From Kingdonia uniflora (lineage: Eukaryota; Streptophyta; Magnoliopsida; Ranunculales; Circaeasteraceae), in contig JACGCM010001272.1 in assembly GCA_014058105.1 (NCBI GenBank), positions 2,356,001-2,420,000 of the forward strand: a DNA stretch of 64,000 nt, in the 5' to 3' direction. How positions within the stretch are numbered: position 1 is the first letter of the stretch; every line of letters begins with the position of its first letter. The translations under genes were made by a program, and so were the position numbers. Under the pieces are notes generated by a model. It had not been told where the DNA came from. It saw only the letters and a program-made list of their open reading frames with translations, and did no database searches. Positions 1 to 13,400 of the stretch are shown piece after piece.

Positions 1-204
1 CAGTTCCCACCCACTCTACCTAAACCATCTTTAGAAGACACCTTTGCTCTCTTCATGTAACAATCAATGGAAAATAAAAAATAAGCATTGTTATTTCAGC
101 AACAAGTGATGCAATTCTGACAACAAACTTTAGTGAATCAAACTTTTACAACCTAATCTATCTCTAGGTTAGAGACTCAGATAAATCAGTTGTCAACTAC
201 GTAG

Positions 205-1008
205 AGTGAAATAGAGCACGAAAAACTTCTAAGCAATGAAGAAGAACAACTTGAAGTTAAATGCCCTTGTGATTTAGAAAATAATGAATTCAAGCGTAAT
301 CACGGAAAGTTTTCCCCATGGGGTGAATGGATACCATATTACAAGACAGATTTAGAAGATGAACATTTTAAGATTGACGATCCTATGTCACAAGAAGATC
401 TTAAAGAAGTGGCTAACATGTTCAATAATTTTTTCTCTCAATCACCTCCTAATTCTGCCCTCAACATTCAACTACCGATGTCATTATCCATCCCTTCACC
501 GATAGAGCCCCACCAATTCACAAATGATATCATGATAGAAAGTGAGTATTTTTCCAAATTCTCAGATAATTTCTCAGATGATGAGGATGATGACAAATGT
601 CTTAAAAGTATGAATTCAACATCGATTCTTGAGAAAATATGAGCTCCATCTTTATCCAGACCAGCGTCACCTTCTTTATCTCTCTTCCTTGAATCCATAC
701 CTCCAACACCTGAGCCTAATGGGGGTACCATGACCATAAATGATTTTGAGGACTTGTACGGGAATAACTCTTGTTGCATTTCTGTTGATGAATGTTTAAA
801 TTATTTTGAGGACATGAATAATCCTGAGATTCGTGAAATGGTACAATCATTAGCATCTGAAAATATGCTTCAACTTGGCCATCTCCCTAAGCTAATGATT
901 ATCCACGTCAATGGTCAGGATGAGTCCCTTGAGATAAGTTGTGATTTTAGGCACATAAATTTTAAATGTTTGTTAGAGTCAATTGTTCCCCGGTCCCCAC
1001 ATCCATAA
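205..1008 (+). pseudogene. Gag-like reading frame of decayed retrotransposon
   Basis: A single frame stays open from after a TAG at 202-204 to 1008, broken once by TGA at 640-642. Upstream of the first stop, in other frames, there is a heptad-like LETQINQLS motif of the kind found near the C-terminus of Athila-like Gag proteins. The readable part is acidic (a SDDEDDDK cluster), proline-rich in the middle, and ends in RSPHP. I recognise no enzyme domain. It could be the Gag C-terminus or an element-specific linker. It is not a host gene, because it sits just upstream of the pre-LTR spacer and lacks introns and conserved domains. Confidence 0.4.
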
Positions 1009-3379
1009 ATATGTTATATAGTTTTTCTTCTACTAAAAGAAGTCATATTTTTGAAAAATTATAATTTTGGGGATGCCTCACGGACTTGCTTTGTCAGAAC
1101 CACATATCACATTTTTTAGAATATCAACGATAACATGGGGGTTTTGAAAATTTTCAAAGAAAATATCTTTCCAGGAAAATCAAGTTTTGAATCTAGTATA
1201 TTTTTTAGGACGAATACTTGTATACCAATCTTCTTATTTACTGCAACATGTAGTAATCATATGATTGTATTGAAAATTCTAAAGGAAAATATGTTATCTG
1301 GGTATGTATTTGCTTTATCTTGGATAAAATAGTTTTTTTTGATTTGTCTAAAATTTTCAACATAGAATCATCAAATGATAGGCAAAGTTTTTAGAAAAAA
1401 TCTTTTCCGTAGAGAATTAGTTTTAAACTCTCTCTGGTTTTTATCGAATATATCTGTCCAATTAAGGGATAATATTAAGGATCACCATTCATGTGTTATC
1501 TAGTTTTTGAAAGAGAATTTGCAACCAGGATAGTATATCACCTTTTCAATTTCGTACCCTTCCAGCCATATTAAAAATTTTAAGTTTGGGGGTACATTCG
1601 TCTGGCTGAAGACGGTAAACTTAGCGCTTCTTAGGAGGCAACCCATGACACATTCAGGTGAGAAATTCTAGTTTTTATTTCTCTATTTTTTTTATTCTCT
1701 CAAACATTGAGGGCAATGTTTCATTTAAGTTTGGGGATAGGAAACCATTTCTTTAAATATTTTTTAAAGAAAAGTAAAATAATGACACTTCGACAATTTA
1801 TGATATATTTTTGACGAATTTCTAAACACTTCAACTGATTTTACCTTAACATAAATATTATGATAAAGGCTAAATTTTGAAATTGTACTAAGTATACACT
1901 AGAATATTTTAAAATATCTTAAGCTAGATGTAATATCATTTTATTAGCGATTCATTCAAGTTAACTTGGTATATTTTGAAAACGTGCATGTCACAGTAGT
2001 TTTGTAATTAATACCTTTAATAGATTTTTGCTCAGTAAAAGGGAAATTTAGTTTTTATGTTAGGAATAGTTTGCTACAAAGAAGATAATTTCCTATGAAT
2101 AAACTCATTCCTAAGAAATATAAAATAAAATTAAAATAATAAGCCAAATGTGCTCTAAAAAACTTTTACGCTGCAAGGCTACTCGCATGATTAAGAACTA
2201 AAAGAGGAAAAATTATCACCAATCTCGAGTTTGACCATGAACTATGTGAAAGGAGCACAAGAAAATGTTACTTATGAGAATCCTGAGTCTAGGTCATGAT
2301 GGGAACCATACCCTGACAACCCAACTGGCAGGAATTGTCGACCAAAAACTCTTTGTTACGGAGGCTTCACTAAGAAAAAAAAGTACTCAAAAGAAAAGTC
2401 TTGCAAAAGAAAAGAAAAGAAAAAATAAAATTCTAGGAAGATAAATTGACTAAGGCACTTGTCGAACTGACCATTGAATTTTTTCCAGTAAGAACTATAC
2501 TTCCAAAAATTGAGTAAATTATTTTGGGTAACGTATTAGGCGATAAAACTATTTTTATTGTATACTCAAATATAGCTAAAGAAAAATACTTGAATCTCTT
2601 TCTAATCTTGAGATAGTACCTCTAGTTTCGGATAAGCTTAAAATATTAATTGATATATTTGGGAGAATAGTAGATTTAAGGATTTCCCATCGATATATTT
2701 TTGTCACAACTAAGTAAGTATAAGTTTGCATGAAATGAGTCATGTGTATTCTAGAATTGTTTAAAAATGTTATTATTGACTTTTGTGGGTATAGTCACTG
2801 CAAACCCTCACGGGACAGTACTCGTCTACCAGGCTTAACCTGGGGGTTTAATGGCTTGTTGCATATGTTAAATGCAATCGCGTTCCCTGCAAAAGTGGCT
2901 ACTATTTTATTTTACTCGAGACGAGCAAAAGACAAGTTTAAAGGTATTTTATGAGCGCGTAATTATGACATTTTTAATATACCCGAACATGTATTTTAGT
3001 CGTCCATTATATTTAATTTTGGGTACTTATATACGTTTGTTTAATTGCAGCTATTGGAGATGGATATTTGAAACCAAGCTCTTAAAGTCAAGTAAAAATG
3101 TCTCCAGCAGTTTATAGCACAAAAGGCCAAAGACATAATATATTTGGCCTCAAGATTGAAGAAATATATACACAAATATTCTTGGAGAATAAGATTAAAA
3201 AATATATTACATCCAAGTTTCTAGAAGATATTTTATATTGAAGATATAAGCAAGAGTTTCCATAAGGAAAGATATTTACATCACTTAAGGGAATTATATG
3301 CAAGAATCTTAGGAGATTGGTTGTAAAATTAGAAGATATTATTGTGAAAATATTCTTTACAATTTAATGCATAGTTTTT

Positions 3380-4240
3380 AAATTTGTGTTCATTCTCCTA
3401 TAAAAGGAACCATCCCCCTATTGTAATTGATCATCTCATATTGGAGCAAGTTTAGAAGAAACAAAGTCTTAGTTTTATTATATTTTCTTCACACTCTTTT
3501 ATTTTCTTTTGTAAATAATTAGTTGTTAATGCGATAAAGTTTGACATGAGCGGCTAATCTCCTAGCTAAGGCTAGAATGAGGCCTCTTCTTGGATGAGCA
3601 ATAGTTGATATTAATTAAGTTCTAATTAGTTTTCTATTAGTATTACGATTGAGAATTTAGTGCATCATATCGAAGGCTTGACCATAGCTTCGGTTTGGTG
3701 TAAGATAACTTTTGATACAAACAAGTACTACTAACCATAGACTTGATTTGGAGATCTAGAAAGAGGAAACACTAGAGAACTCGCTCAAGCCTAGCCATGG
3801 TTGAGTTGATAATTCTCTGAGATGCTCTTCACCATCACTTAAAAGCATAACCACTAAATGTTTGACCATAGATTTAGTGGTTTATTTTACAACATCGTAT
3901 GTGTTTTAACACGAACATATGATGGGTAGAGATATTAGGATCTAGTTGTATATCGAATAGTGTTTTGTAAGATAGAGGCCAAGTCCGAACCTTAGCTCTT
4001 TTTCTCATTAAGTTTTATATTTAGTTTTTATTTACTTCTTCTTCTTAGATTTATCTCTTATAAAACTGTAATTTGTCCTAGAAAGTATTTATTTTCCCAA
4101 ACCTCCCTGTGGATTCGATCCCACTCATCCGTGCTACAATTCGGTAACCGTATTTTGAGCGAGTATTTTGCTAGAGGCACTAAAAACCTCATATCACTAG
4201 CGACAACTCAATTTTAGGTAATATCGAGGGATAGACCCCT
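3380..4240 (+). repeat. LTR-like 3' end of the first retrotransposon
   Basis: CCTATAAAAGG near 3399 looks like an LTR TATA box and is followed by transcript-leader-like sequence. The end carries CCTCCCTGTGGATTCGATCC (near 4105), then the CGTGCTACAATTCGG phrase. Similar phrases mark the distal part of many Athila/Tat LTRs. Right after it, near 4210-4230, is a decayed-looking stretch (CAATTTTAGG...CGAGGGAT) where a primer-binding site would be if this were a 5' LTR. The true 5' border, and whether this is the 3' LTR of the left element or a shared LTR, cannot be settled here. Confidence 0.4.
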
Positions 4241-5403
4241 ATAGTAAGCTTTAGTTATTTTGGGGGGGTTTGGGAGATGTGCTTTGCTCTTAAATGTGGA
4301 AGTTTCTCATTGACCTCTTCTAACCGTAATCATATATTTCTCTTTGACGTTGTGAACGCAACATCAGCACTACGGTGGGGTGATGTTGGTCTTCTTTTGT
4401 GGGTGACAACATCGGAGGGATCTGCGGAATAATTGTAACGTGGTTGTTTCATCGCTGAAGTTTTTATCTAACTCTTCACAAGGTGAAAAAGGAATACTTA
4501 GTCTAATTAGCATCTTTAATAATAGTGCCTCAATAATTGAAGTACAAACCCGAACCAGTAACCTATAATTTGTAACATGACCCTCACACTCAGATCTGTA
4601 ATCTCTAGGTTTTACCTGCGATGCACTCCTCTCGTCCGCTCATATTTTTACTCCACCTATCAACACCAGACCCTAACCATCACTTTACCCCAAGATCTCA
4701 CGTGTGCATTGTTTAAAGACTTATATGTGGTGAGTGGTCGCATATTATAAATATATTTTCATAGTGGGATCTTTCAATTACAATATCGCATCAAATATGG
4801 TATTTTTGATTCGTTTAACCAATTAACCCTCTACATTACGTATATATGCGAATTCAAAGACTCTATTTTAGATTTCATCCCCAATTAATGAAATTTGGAC
4901 AATAATCTAAGAACACAAAACAAATTGATTAACTTTTGACAATTTAGAAACCAAGATTTCGAATTTAAAGAGCTTAGTGATGATCAAATTTACTTTGTTT
5001 AGATATTTAGGGTTGATGAAGGTGGTACTTACAGGTGATTCTTCGATTTTCTTTGCTTACGATGATTCATCTTTCTTTAATTTTTGTTTTGCAGTAATTC
5101 AGAGAAACAATTGTGCAATTTTGGATTATATGGTTTTGTTTTGGAGTTTTATAAAGACAATGAGCGCCAATGACCAAATTTCAATTTAAAATGTTTTGGC
5201 ATTTTAAAGAGAACCCAAAGATATGGCACTCAAGAAAGTTGCCTAATTTTTGTTTTGAAAACTACAAAGTGATTTGGTGTTGTCGAATGGTTAATGAATT
5301 AGATATTTGACATTTTACGGCGATTTCTGATAAGTTGGAGATATTCGAAGATTATTGAATGGCTCAGCTTGATAAACTATATGATTCAAATTTTGTGTTC
5401 CGG
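4241..5403. other. Intergenic, nothing recognised
   Basis: This is AT-rich sequence with short ORFs only (for example 4977-5189, 70 codons, no recognisable domain). I see no RNA gene, terminal repeat or conserved coding signature. Confidence 0.5.
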
Positions 5404-5417
5404 ATCAAAATTGAAAT
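5404..5417. repeat. Candidate LINE target-site duplication, left copy
   Basis: ATCAAAATTGAAAT here is identical to 44001-44014. The pair brackets the nested LINE exactly where its two ends are expected. Caution: the LINE 3' border next to this copy has no clear poly-A tail (poly-T on this strand). Confidence 0.5.
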
Positions 5418-5528
5418 AAAAATTCCAAAGGTAAGAAAATATATTAAAGAAATAATAAGAGATTACAAACAAGTCATATAATTCTCCAAATTATAGTAAA
5501 AGGTTATAACATTACATTATTAAAAGAA

Positions 5529-6633
5529 TTAATCAAATCTAAAATATTCCACCCAAGGGACCTCAATCTTGTGTAAGAAGATTGGTTTACCAGTATGCCA
5601 AACTTTAGTAGGTGGAGTCATTCTAACAACTATGCTTGCAGCATTATCAGCATTGAAACTGCACTCCCTCCAGGAGTGTTTAAACCTGATTTGAAGCTTG
5701 AAGGAGATGTGTTCCCATCTAACCCTGAGTTCCCATGGAATTTTATTACTAATAAAGGCACTAATTGCAGCTTTAGAGTCAAAAACTGAGAATACCTTTA
5801 GCAAGTTATTGTCTATTGTAGCATTAATAGCATAAATGATACTGTTACATTCAGCATAGTATGATATTGTAACACTAATGTTCACCATTAGGACCCCCAA
5901 GGAATTCCCATTGTAAGCTCAGAAAGAAGAACTAGTGCCAGTTGTACCTGGATTACCAAGGCTTGATCCATCACAATTTATCTTGATTTCTCATACCATA
6001 GAAGCTCTCACATGTAGGATCTAATCTTGGAAGCTTTCCTTCTTTTAAAACCAATTTGCAGATTGCTCAGAAGAGCCATTTCTACCAAGTTATTGTTCAT
6101 AAACCCTTTAGATCTAGATGTAGAGTCATGTATAGCAGTATGAATTAGTTGTTTGATGAAAATAGCATAAGGAGCTCGATTGTTATGATTAATTTGGTTC
6201 CTGATAAACCAAATTGAGTTTAGGCAAGCCATAGCTCCATTCACCCATAGAATATCAACATAAGATCTGTAGTGGTTTGTGAGTTGAATGATATGTTTTG
6301 GCTCCCACTTATCTATCTTCATACCAAATAAGTCTCCTAACCAACTCCAAATTCTCTTGTAAATAGTACAGTCAAAAAATAAATGATTAGTATTCTCTAC
6401 ATCAGACTTGCACTATCTAAATTCAGACACCAATTGAATAGATCTGGCTTAAATTTTTTGGTCAGTTGGAACAGCATTCTGAATAATTCTCCAAGTCAAG
6501 TTATAATATCTAAGATAACAAGAGTTTTTCCAAATGTATTTCTTCCCCCAACATGCAGGGAACTTATTTATCAAGTTTTCATGTGCAACTTTCACACTAA
6601 AAGCACCATGTATGTCTGGCTTGTATCCACCCC
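5529..6633 (-). pseudogene. LINE ORF2 3' part: zf-RVT and RNase H (RVT_3)
   Basis: This is the C-terminal part of the LINE ORF2 protein, split from its RT by element A. The upstream piece (about 6633-6320) reads in broken frames through the GAFSVK-type linker and a zinc-binding region where the substrate-handling zf-RVT lies (CKSDVENTNHLFFDC). 6322-6008 continues with the helical spacer ending in the SIWFIRNQINHNN motif typical of plant LINEs. 5900-5529 is an RNase H-like domain with the AECNSIIYAI helix and the VFDSKAAISAF strand that carries a catalytic Asp. RNase H would remove template RNA during reverse transcription. Stops and frameshifts disable it. Confidence 0.75.
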
Positions 6634-7139
6634 TGTATAATGGCCTAATTCCGTAGTTTGAAAAGGCTCAAAATTAGCTATCATACTAAATGTACCTATG
6701 ACAAAAACTAGTATAAAGCAAGAAATGACACAAGTGATTTAGCGTGGAAAACTTTTAAATAGGTGAAAAAATATGACCTCGAGTTGAGGGTTTTTAGTAA
6801 TAGTAACTTTATTGCTTGATGTTGATATCTTATTACTAGTAATCTCTCGAACTGGAAATACTTGATCATGTAAATAAGAAGTTTTGTGTTAGAGTATAGA
6901 ACATCTGGTTTTTCTTGGTTCCTGTCTCTTTTGGAACTTTTTCTTGACTGAGTAACTATTTAGTTCATGGAAGATAAGTATCTTTGACTTGTTTATATTC
7001 TTATGTTGTGCTCAATCCATATTCTTTACCAGTTTGTGGTGTAGGTGTCAATGCTGACTGTTCATGTCACATATAAAATGTGTGAGTCTGATATAGTGGT
7101 AGTTCAAATTTGGGTTAGGTCGAAGGGTAGGCCCTTCCA
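6634..7139 (-). repeat. 3' LTR of element A
   Basis: It aligns throughout with 34624-35199. On the minus strand it begins TGGAAGGGCCTACCC and its plus-strand left end is TGTATAATGG, giving TG...CA type ends. It is about 70 bp shorter than the other LTR because the block holding the TATATA promoter region is missing between the GGAACTTTTTCTT and GACTGAGTAAC segments (near 6950). Confidence 0.85.
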
Positions 7140-7157
7140 ATCACCCCCTCGCAACTG
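7140..7157 (-). promoter_or_regulatory. Polypurine tract of element A
   Basis: On the minus strand GCGAGGGGGTGAT lies immediately before the LTR start TGGAAGG. The same motif with one change (GCGAGGGGGCGAT) precedes the 3' LTR of element B. It is the expected primer for plus-strand DNA synthesis. Confidence 0.8.
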
Positions 7158-7455
7158 AAGGCACGAGTGGCTTTGGTTGATAAAGAACTTGTGTATTGGC
7201 GGTGTAGGAAGTTTGAAAAGAAATGATGTATTATTGGTGATTTGACTGGGTTGGTACTCGGTATTTTTTATAGAGGTATTTGGCATTTATGAGATGGAAA
7301 TGATTGATGTACACGATGTTTGGGGTTCTGGGAATGGTTCTGCTTTGAATGATTATTGCTTTAGAAACATACCTGCGCATTAAATACGATTGTTATATAA
7401 ATAGTACGGCAAAATACGCTGTGTTTGAAAAATTCTCTAGATTCTCTTAATTTTA

Positions 7456-10400
7456 ATGGTGAAGACTCGGCGAATGGTGTATAAAAGGAGAGTTTTTGTC
7501 GAATTGTAGAGATTTAAGATGAGATATTTCAGGGATCAATCTTTGGAGATGCCTACTCCAATTCTTGTACTGCCGACTTATTACAGTATGTCAGAAGACG
7601 AAGCAGCTGAAGCTGAGGAAGACTATTATTGTATGTGGAGATTTCATTACATTGTCTTGACATGCAAGCAACGTTGGAGGTATCGCCGCATCTTACAGAG
7701 GACAAAGTTGAGTAGAAAGATGTAGGGGTCGGCGTGTCTGCGAGGTAGTATCGCCGATATCCTGTGAAGGACTGGATTTTAAGGTAAGACTTTTTTTTGT
7801 CTCTATCAACTCTTTGTTGGTGGGGGTTATGGAGGAGGAGGCAATGGTGGTATAGGAGGGAGATAGATATTAGAAGTCTTGCCCCTGCACAATCATTGTT
7901 TCTTGGCGCTAAGAAGGCCTTATTTTTGAAGAGTTGGTTCAAGCACTGACTCCCTTGTTTCCATGTCTAGACTTTGACAAAACTCAGTTTCTTGTCAAAA
8001 TAAATGGTTTAAAGAAATATGGGTGCTCAGTGATTTCCAGTTCTAATTTTGCTTCAGAAGATTCTCGAAGTAAAACATCACTGAAAACTGATATGATTTT
8101 GAGAATGAACTGAAAGACTTGTTATCTATAAAGTAATATGTACCTGATATTCGAGCTTAATAAGAATGTTTTATACAAACTTTGTGTTGATAGATAGAAT
8201 TAACTCTTGTGATTGAAATTGAGCTAGAAGAAATACAGATATGCATGATTAGAGGTCAAAATGTAATATTTGAGATCGAACTAGAAAGTTTATTTTAGCA
8301 ATCGAATTGTGAAAAATGTGTATGAAATAGTAGATGTGGAAAAATCTATTTTAAACTGAATAAATTATAGAATTATGGGGGGAGAATATCGTAGAACATA
8401 TAGAAATTATTAGAATTGAAAGTCCGATCTTATGGAGATCTCATTTAAAATGTTGGATTGGGGGGCAGATTGTGATAGATAGGTCAAAATGAGGTAGGAT
8501 GAAACCAAAGAGGTCGATGTGGATAGATAAGTTTAAATAACTTTATTATCAAGATCTTAGGGTTTCCTATTATGGAAAAAAAGTATATACGAAATGTGGG
8601 GGATTTGAAGTGATCTTGAAACTTGTATAAATATGGGGAAATATGAGTTAAAGAGGAGAAAGAAAGAGAATATGGTGAGGACTCGATCTATAAGATTTCA
8701 TCAAGCTGCTAAAGGGCGGTTGGCAATAAAGATAGCTAAAGTGCGAGATGGGATTTTTGGGTTATTAGACTATGAGTCTGATTTGCCTGAATCTGAAGTA
8801 CAATTTGAAGGCTTATATTTGAGGGTGAGGGAACTTGAGATTGGGGGTCATTTTTACTCGGAGATATTCCGTGAAGTGATTCTGGAGCCTACAGCTCGAA
8901 GAGAGGCCGTTAGGAAAAGAGATCGAGGAGGAAAATGCGAGGATTGCTAGGGGCGAACTAATTAGGTGTGGCTCCCCAGGACATCTGAGATGTTTTATGT
9001 GTAATTATATGTTGACAGAGTGATTTGTATGAGGCTGAATATCTGCCACAAAAATGTAGGTGTAGCGTTGTGTTTTGAATATGTTCTTCTTTTATTGCAA
9101 ATGTTGTGTGGAGCTGTTGTGAATAAAATATTGAAATTTGAATCTGAGAGCTTTGGAAATGGCGTTAGCAGTTGTATAAATAGTAGAAGCAAGAATAGAA
9201 AAAAGTAGGTAGCTTTAATTTTTGTCTCTTGTATAATTACAGGGAAAGTTCAATTGTATATAAGTGTTGAGTCATCATGAGTGTGGGGAGGTCAGAGGGA
9301 GATTTGGGTATGAGATATGAGAATATATTAAAATATAAGACAGGGGGCAATGATGGGAAGGTGTTTTCACCGAAAGGGTACAAAACCTCTGACATTAATT
9401 GTGGAAGGGACGCCTCAGTTCCAAAATTGAGGGCGGCTTGTACGAGGCCCAATAACTGCCAGCAGTCTGAGACAAAAACTATAAATAATGTTTCTTCTTC
9501 CCCATTCTAACGTTTATTAACTTAAAAAAAATTAAAGAACAGTGGGAGAGAAAAGAGAAAAAATAGCAGAGATTCACGTGAGAGATTAGATGAGAGTGAT
9601 TAACAGGCAAGGCGAGAGAAAGTTGTAGAGATTGAGTCACGATGGTGGTTGTACAGCAGCGCGCTGCTTCAGATTTGTATTAAGACGTTGAAGGTTAGTA
9701 AATGATTTGTTATCTTGAGAAAGTGATTTGTTGAAAGTTTTTGTGGTTTTCAAATTTCAAAAAATTGTTATTTATAGTAATTTTATAAAAATTTGTTTGA
9801 TATATATGTAAAAGAGAGATACGATATAATATACGCATATGTATGATGGATTTATGGTAAATGAGTGCATTAATTTATAAAAGGTAATGATAGAATACTT
9901 GGACCTATATGTAGGTCGATCTTGGGAAATATCTGTGTAGAATCAAACCTTATCCTTAGACTTGTATTTAAAATGGAGACTTTACCTGACATGGAGGCGT
10001 CGACCTCTGGTCGTTTGGTTGAGTCTGATAATGTAAAATTTGGAGATGTAGAATCAGATAGGGAAGACAAAGTAGTACTTGTTCAATTTCTAGATTTCCC
10101 TGGACAATTGGTATCATACCCTCCGAACTCCAATGTGTTTAGAGAGTTTTGTAAATCCAAAGCTCTTATAGAGGGAATATGGGGCAACGTCGTAGAACAT
10201 GCTAGTAGGTAGTTTAGAGGTTGTATTGTAGCATCTGGTAAGGAGTATTTCTTTTTATTGCCTGACTTAGAGAAGGAGAAATCGGATAAGGGGGTAGATG
10301 AATCGATCTCCTTAGAGTATTTTGATGAAAATGTCCAGGGTAACCTGGACGAGGGTTTTTTGTGTTATCTATCTCAGCTGGAGTATAGATTGAGTTTACC

Positions 10401-13400
10401 CCTTAGCAATCTGGCAAAAGGTATAATGAATATCATAGGAGCTTGTCCTACCCAACTGAATAAGAACATGTGGGAAGCGATCAATGTCTGTGAGAGTTTG
10501 AATAAAATTATTCTGCAGCTAGAGGGGCCTATTTCTGTTCGAGCTCGTCTCGACCGCTTTTCTTCGATCTGAATTCAGCTGGTCGAATCTAAAACGATAA
10601 TATGATATGTGTGAAAGGTGATTACCTTCAGAGAGAAGATGAAGAACCCATTAAAATTTTGTATAGAACTGTGAAGAGAAGTAAGTAATAGTGTATAATA
10701 TTGAACTATTGTTATTAAAGGTTGTTTCGTTGTTGATAATGTGTTGGGTTTATTTTACAAGTCCTCAGTCGAAGGTTAAAAAGGAGTCCCTTGTTATATA
10801 TTGTTGCTCGAGAAAAGGTTGAGCTTGAGGTAGTTTTGAAGAACCTCGCTGTTAACATAATTAAACGAGTTAATAGTAGGTCTGAGAAGGTTCAAAAGTC
10901 TTAAACAAAGAGACTAATGACGGGGGTTGGAACCAGTATGAAAGAAGGGGCTGATGGAGAGAAGCAAGTGGCATTGCCGAAGGCTACTACATTGGATTTT
11001 GCGGATGTGTCAGAATCTAGTATTTCGAGAAAGTTAGCTCAGAAGTTTTTGAAGAAGAGGGTTGTGAAGCGTGGCTCAGCCTCTAGAACCACGGATAGTA
11101 GCGAGGTCGAGGGAGATGTAAAAAAGATGATGGCAGATACTCCTACTGAATTGACTGGGGTGAAGGTCGTAAAGAATCGACCTATTGAGGATGCCGAGTT
11201 GAGAGCCGTGGAGGATAGGGTGAGGCTTGCAGCACACAAGGGTACTAAGGAGATTAGCATAATGGTAAGTTTTGATGACTTGTTTATTTCTAAACTTTGT
11301 ATTATGATTCGAGCTAAAAATGTGTTTGATTTATTGCAGGCCACTCGTTTGCTAAAGGGGGTCTGCCTCAGGATCGAGGACGAAAAAGCTAAGCTCGAGA
11401 ATGGGAAGGTGGAGCGCGAGAATAAGGTAGTTCGATTAAAGTCTGACCTGGTATTGGCAGGGAAGCGACTGGATTCTATGAAGGTTGCGCAAGATATGCA
11501 GATTAGCGAGTTGACAGAAGAAGTGCAGAAGAACCTGGACGAGGTAGTAGTTCAGTGAGATAAACTCGGGCGCCAACTCCTCAAAGTGGGGTACTCTAAA
11601 GCTAAGGTTACGGCTATTATAGAGGGTACCTACATCAGGGAGGATATGGTGAAAGAAGATGTGGCTGATGTGGTAGAAGGGTTGGATGGGGTCTCTCCCC
11701 AAACCGAGCTAGGGAACCAATGAGATGATAATGAAAATCCAGAGAATAATAATGATAAGGTAGAGAAAAATTGTTAAATTTATTGTTATGTGATTTGTGG
11801 GGCTTAAGAACTGTAATTGTATGGAATATTATTTTGTAGGATAAACATCTGTAGGCTAAGAAATGTTTGTAAACCTTGTTTGTAGGAACTTAAGGATATG
11901 CACCTCAGAATTAAAGAATTAGAGAATGAGCTTGCTAAGGAAAAAGATGTCTCAGCGTCCCTGTTGACTTTGTAAGCAGAGCTACAGGTTAGAGAAGAGC
12001 AAAAAATATTTGAATTGTATGTTGCATTACTTTAGAGCTAGAAAGTAAAAATTTGAGTATAGAGATAGACCAAAAACGTGTTAACTGTTTAGGGGCAATG
12101 GTAATCAAACGTGTCCAGATAATATCAAAGTATTTGAAAAAGTTAGAACATAGAGAATGTGTACCTTGAAATTGGATGTACATGTTATTGTTATCGAACT
12201 GGGATCATACTTCGACCTTAAGTTTAGAGACAGTCTCACAACAGCAGATGTCAAAAAATAGAAATTTATTATAAATCAGACTCATGTATTATGAACTGAA
12301 TGTATTTGTGCAGATATGTTGATTCGAACTTGATATATTGTATCTGTAATATAGGTCGAATTGGAGTCTGCTCGCTTAAGTGAATATGAGACACTTCAAT
12401 ATAACCAAAAGTATGCGGCAGAGTTTGATAGGACGAGAGAGGCAAATGAAAATAGGGAGGATCAATACGTCAAAGTTCATTTCAAGCTTGTCGAGACAAC
12501 GCAAACTGCTAAAAATCTGACTTGGAAGATCGAGGAAAAAGATACCAAAATTCATAAGGAGCAAAAAGAGCTCGCGAAGGCGAAGTAGGAGACAACGAAT
12601 CTCAAAGGCCAGAATTATGCATTGATGGTGAGGAGTAAGGAAGCAGACATGGCTCGATACCATACCCAGTCGTTAGAAATGACAGAGAAAGAGTTACGAA
12701 GTTTTGTGGCCAGTCTGAAGGGTCAAATAAATATAAAAATAAATGAGCAAGAGTGGGCTCGAGCTGATCTAATGAGTTTTAGAAGCAAACTAGAGTAACT
12801 GAAGAGTAAAATAATAAAGAAGAATAACGAACTGAAGAGAGCTCGTGATGACCTATCCAAATCTAAAATTGCGGTTGAGCAGTTGAGTCAGGCTTTACCT
12901 GCTAAAGATATAGATTTCCTGATGGTTCAAAGACGATATAATAAATTGAATAAGAGGGTGACCCAACTGATGAATGATTTGGCTATGGCCAATTCACGTG
13001 CTAAAAAGGCCGAAGCTAGAGAGCGGTCGAAGAGGAATAAAGGCTATGTCGGGGTCCCTATTATTAAAGGGGATGTGGTTGACCTATCAACTCGAATTAG
13101 AGAGCAAAAGAAAAATGTAGCTCGAATTCAAGCTCACATACAAAGGGAAAATGAACATTTAAGGGAGAGCCAAGGTAAGCTGGATATTACTCATAACAGA
13201 GAGTGGGAGTTAGAGCGGGTGATTAGAGGTAAGGATCAGTTGATAAGGAAAAAAGACAAATTATTAAAGAAGTCTCCTGCTGGGGGAAGCATAGGTAAAG
13301 ACAGGGAGCTTAAGGAACTTTGTGCTCAGGTTACAGAATTGAGGACAGCAAACCAGGCAGAGTCAGATAAAGTAGCAGAGAAGACGAATGAGCATAATGA

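Larger units (their letters stand above)
1..4240 (+). mobile_element. Decayed Ty3/gypsy-like LTR retrotransposon, 3' part
   Basis: The segment reads as the downstream half of an old plant LTR retrotransposon. It holds a gag-like reading frame (205-1008), then the AT-rich spacer with the phrases TTAAGTTTGGGGGTAC (near 1581) and ACATTGAGGGCAATGTTT (near 1705). From family knowledge, similar phrases commonly precede the 3' LTR in Athila/Tat-type elements. An LTR-like stretch follows, ending near 4240. No protease, RT or integrase is visible, so this is an internally deleted or non-autonomous copy. The left end lies outside the window. I could not fix the LTR start or a target duplication. Confidence 0.55.
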
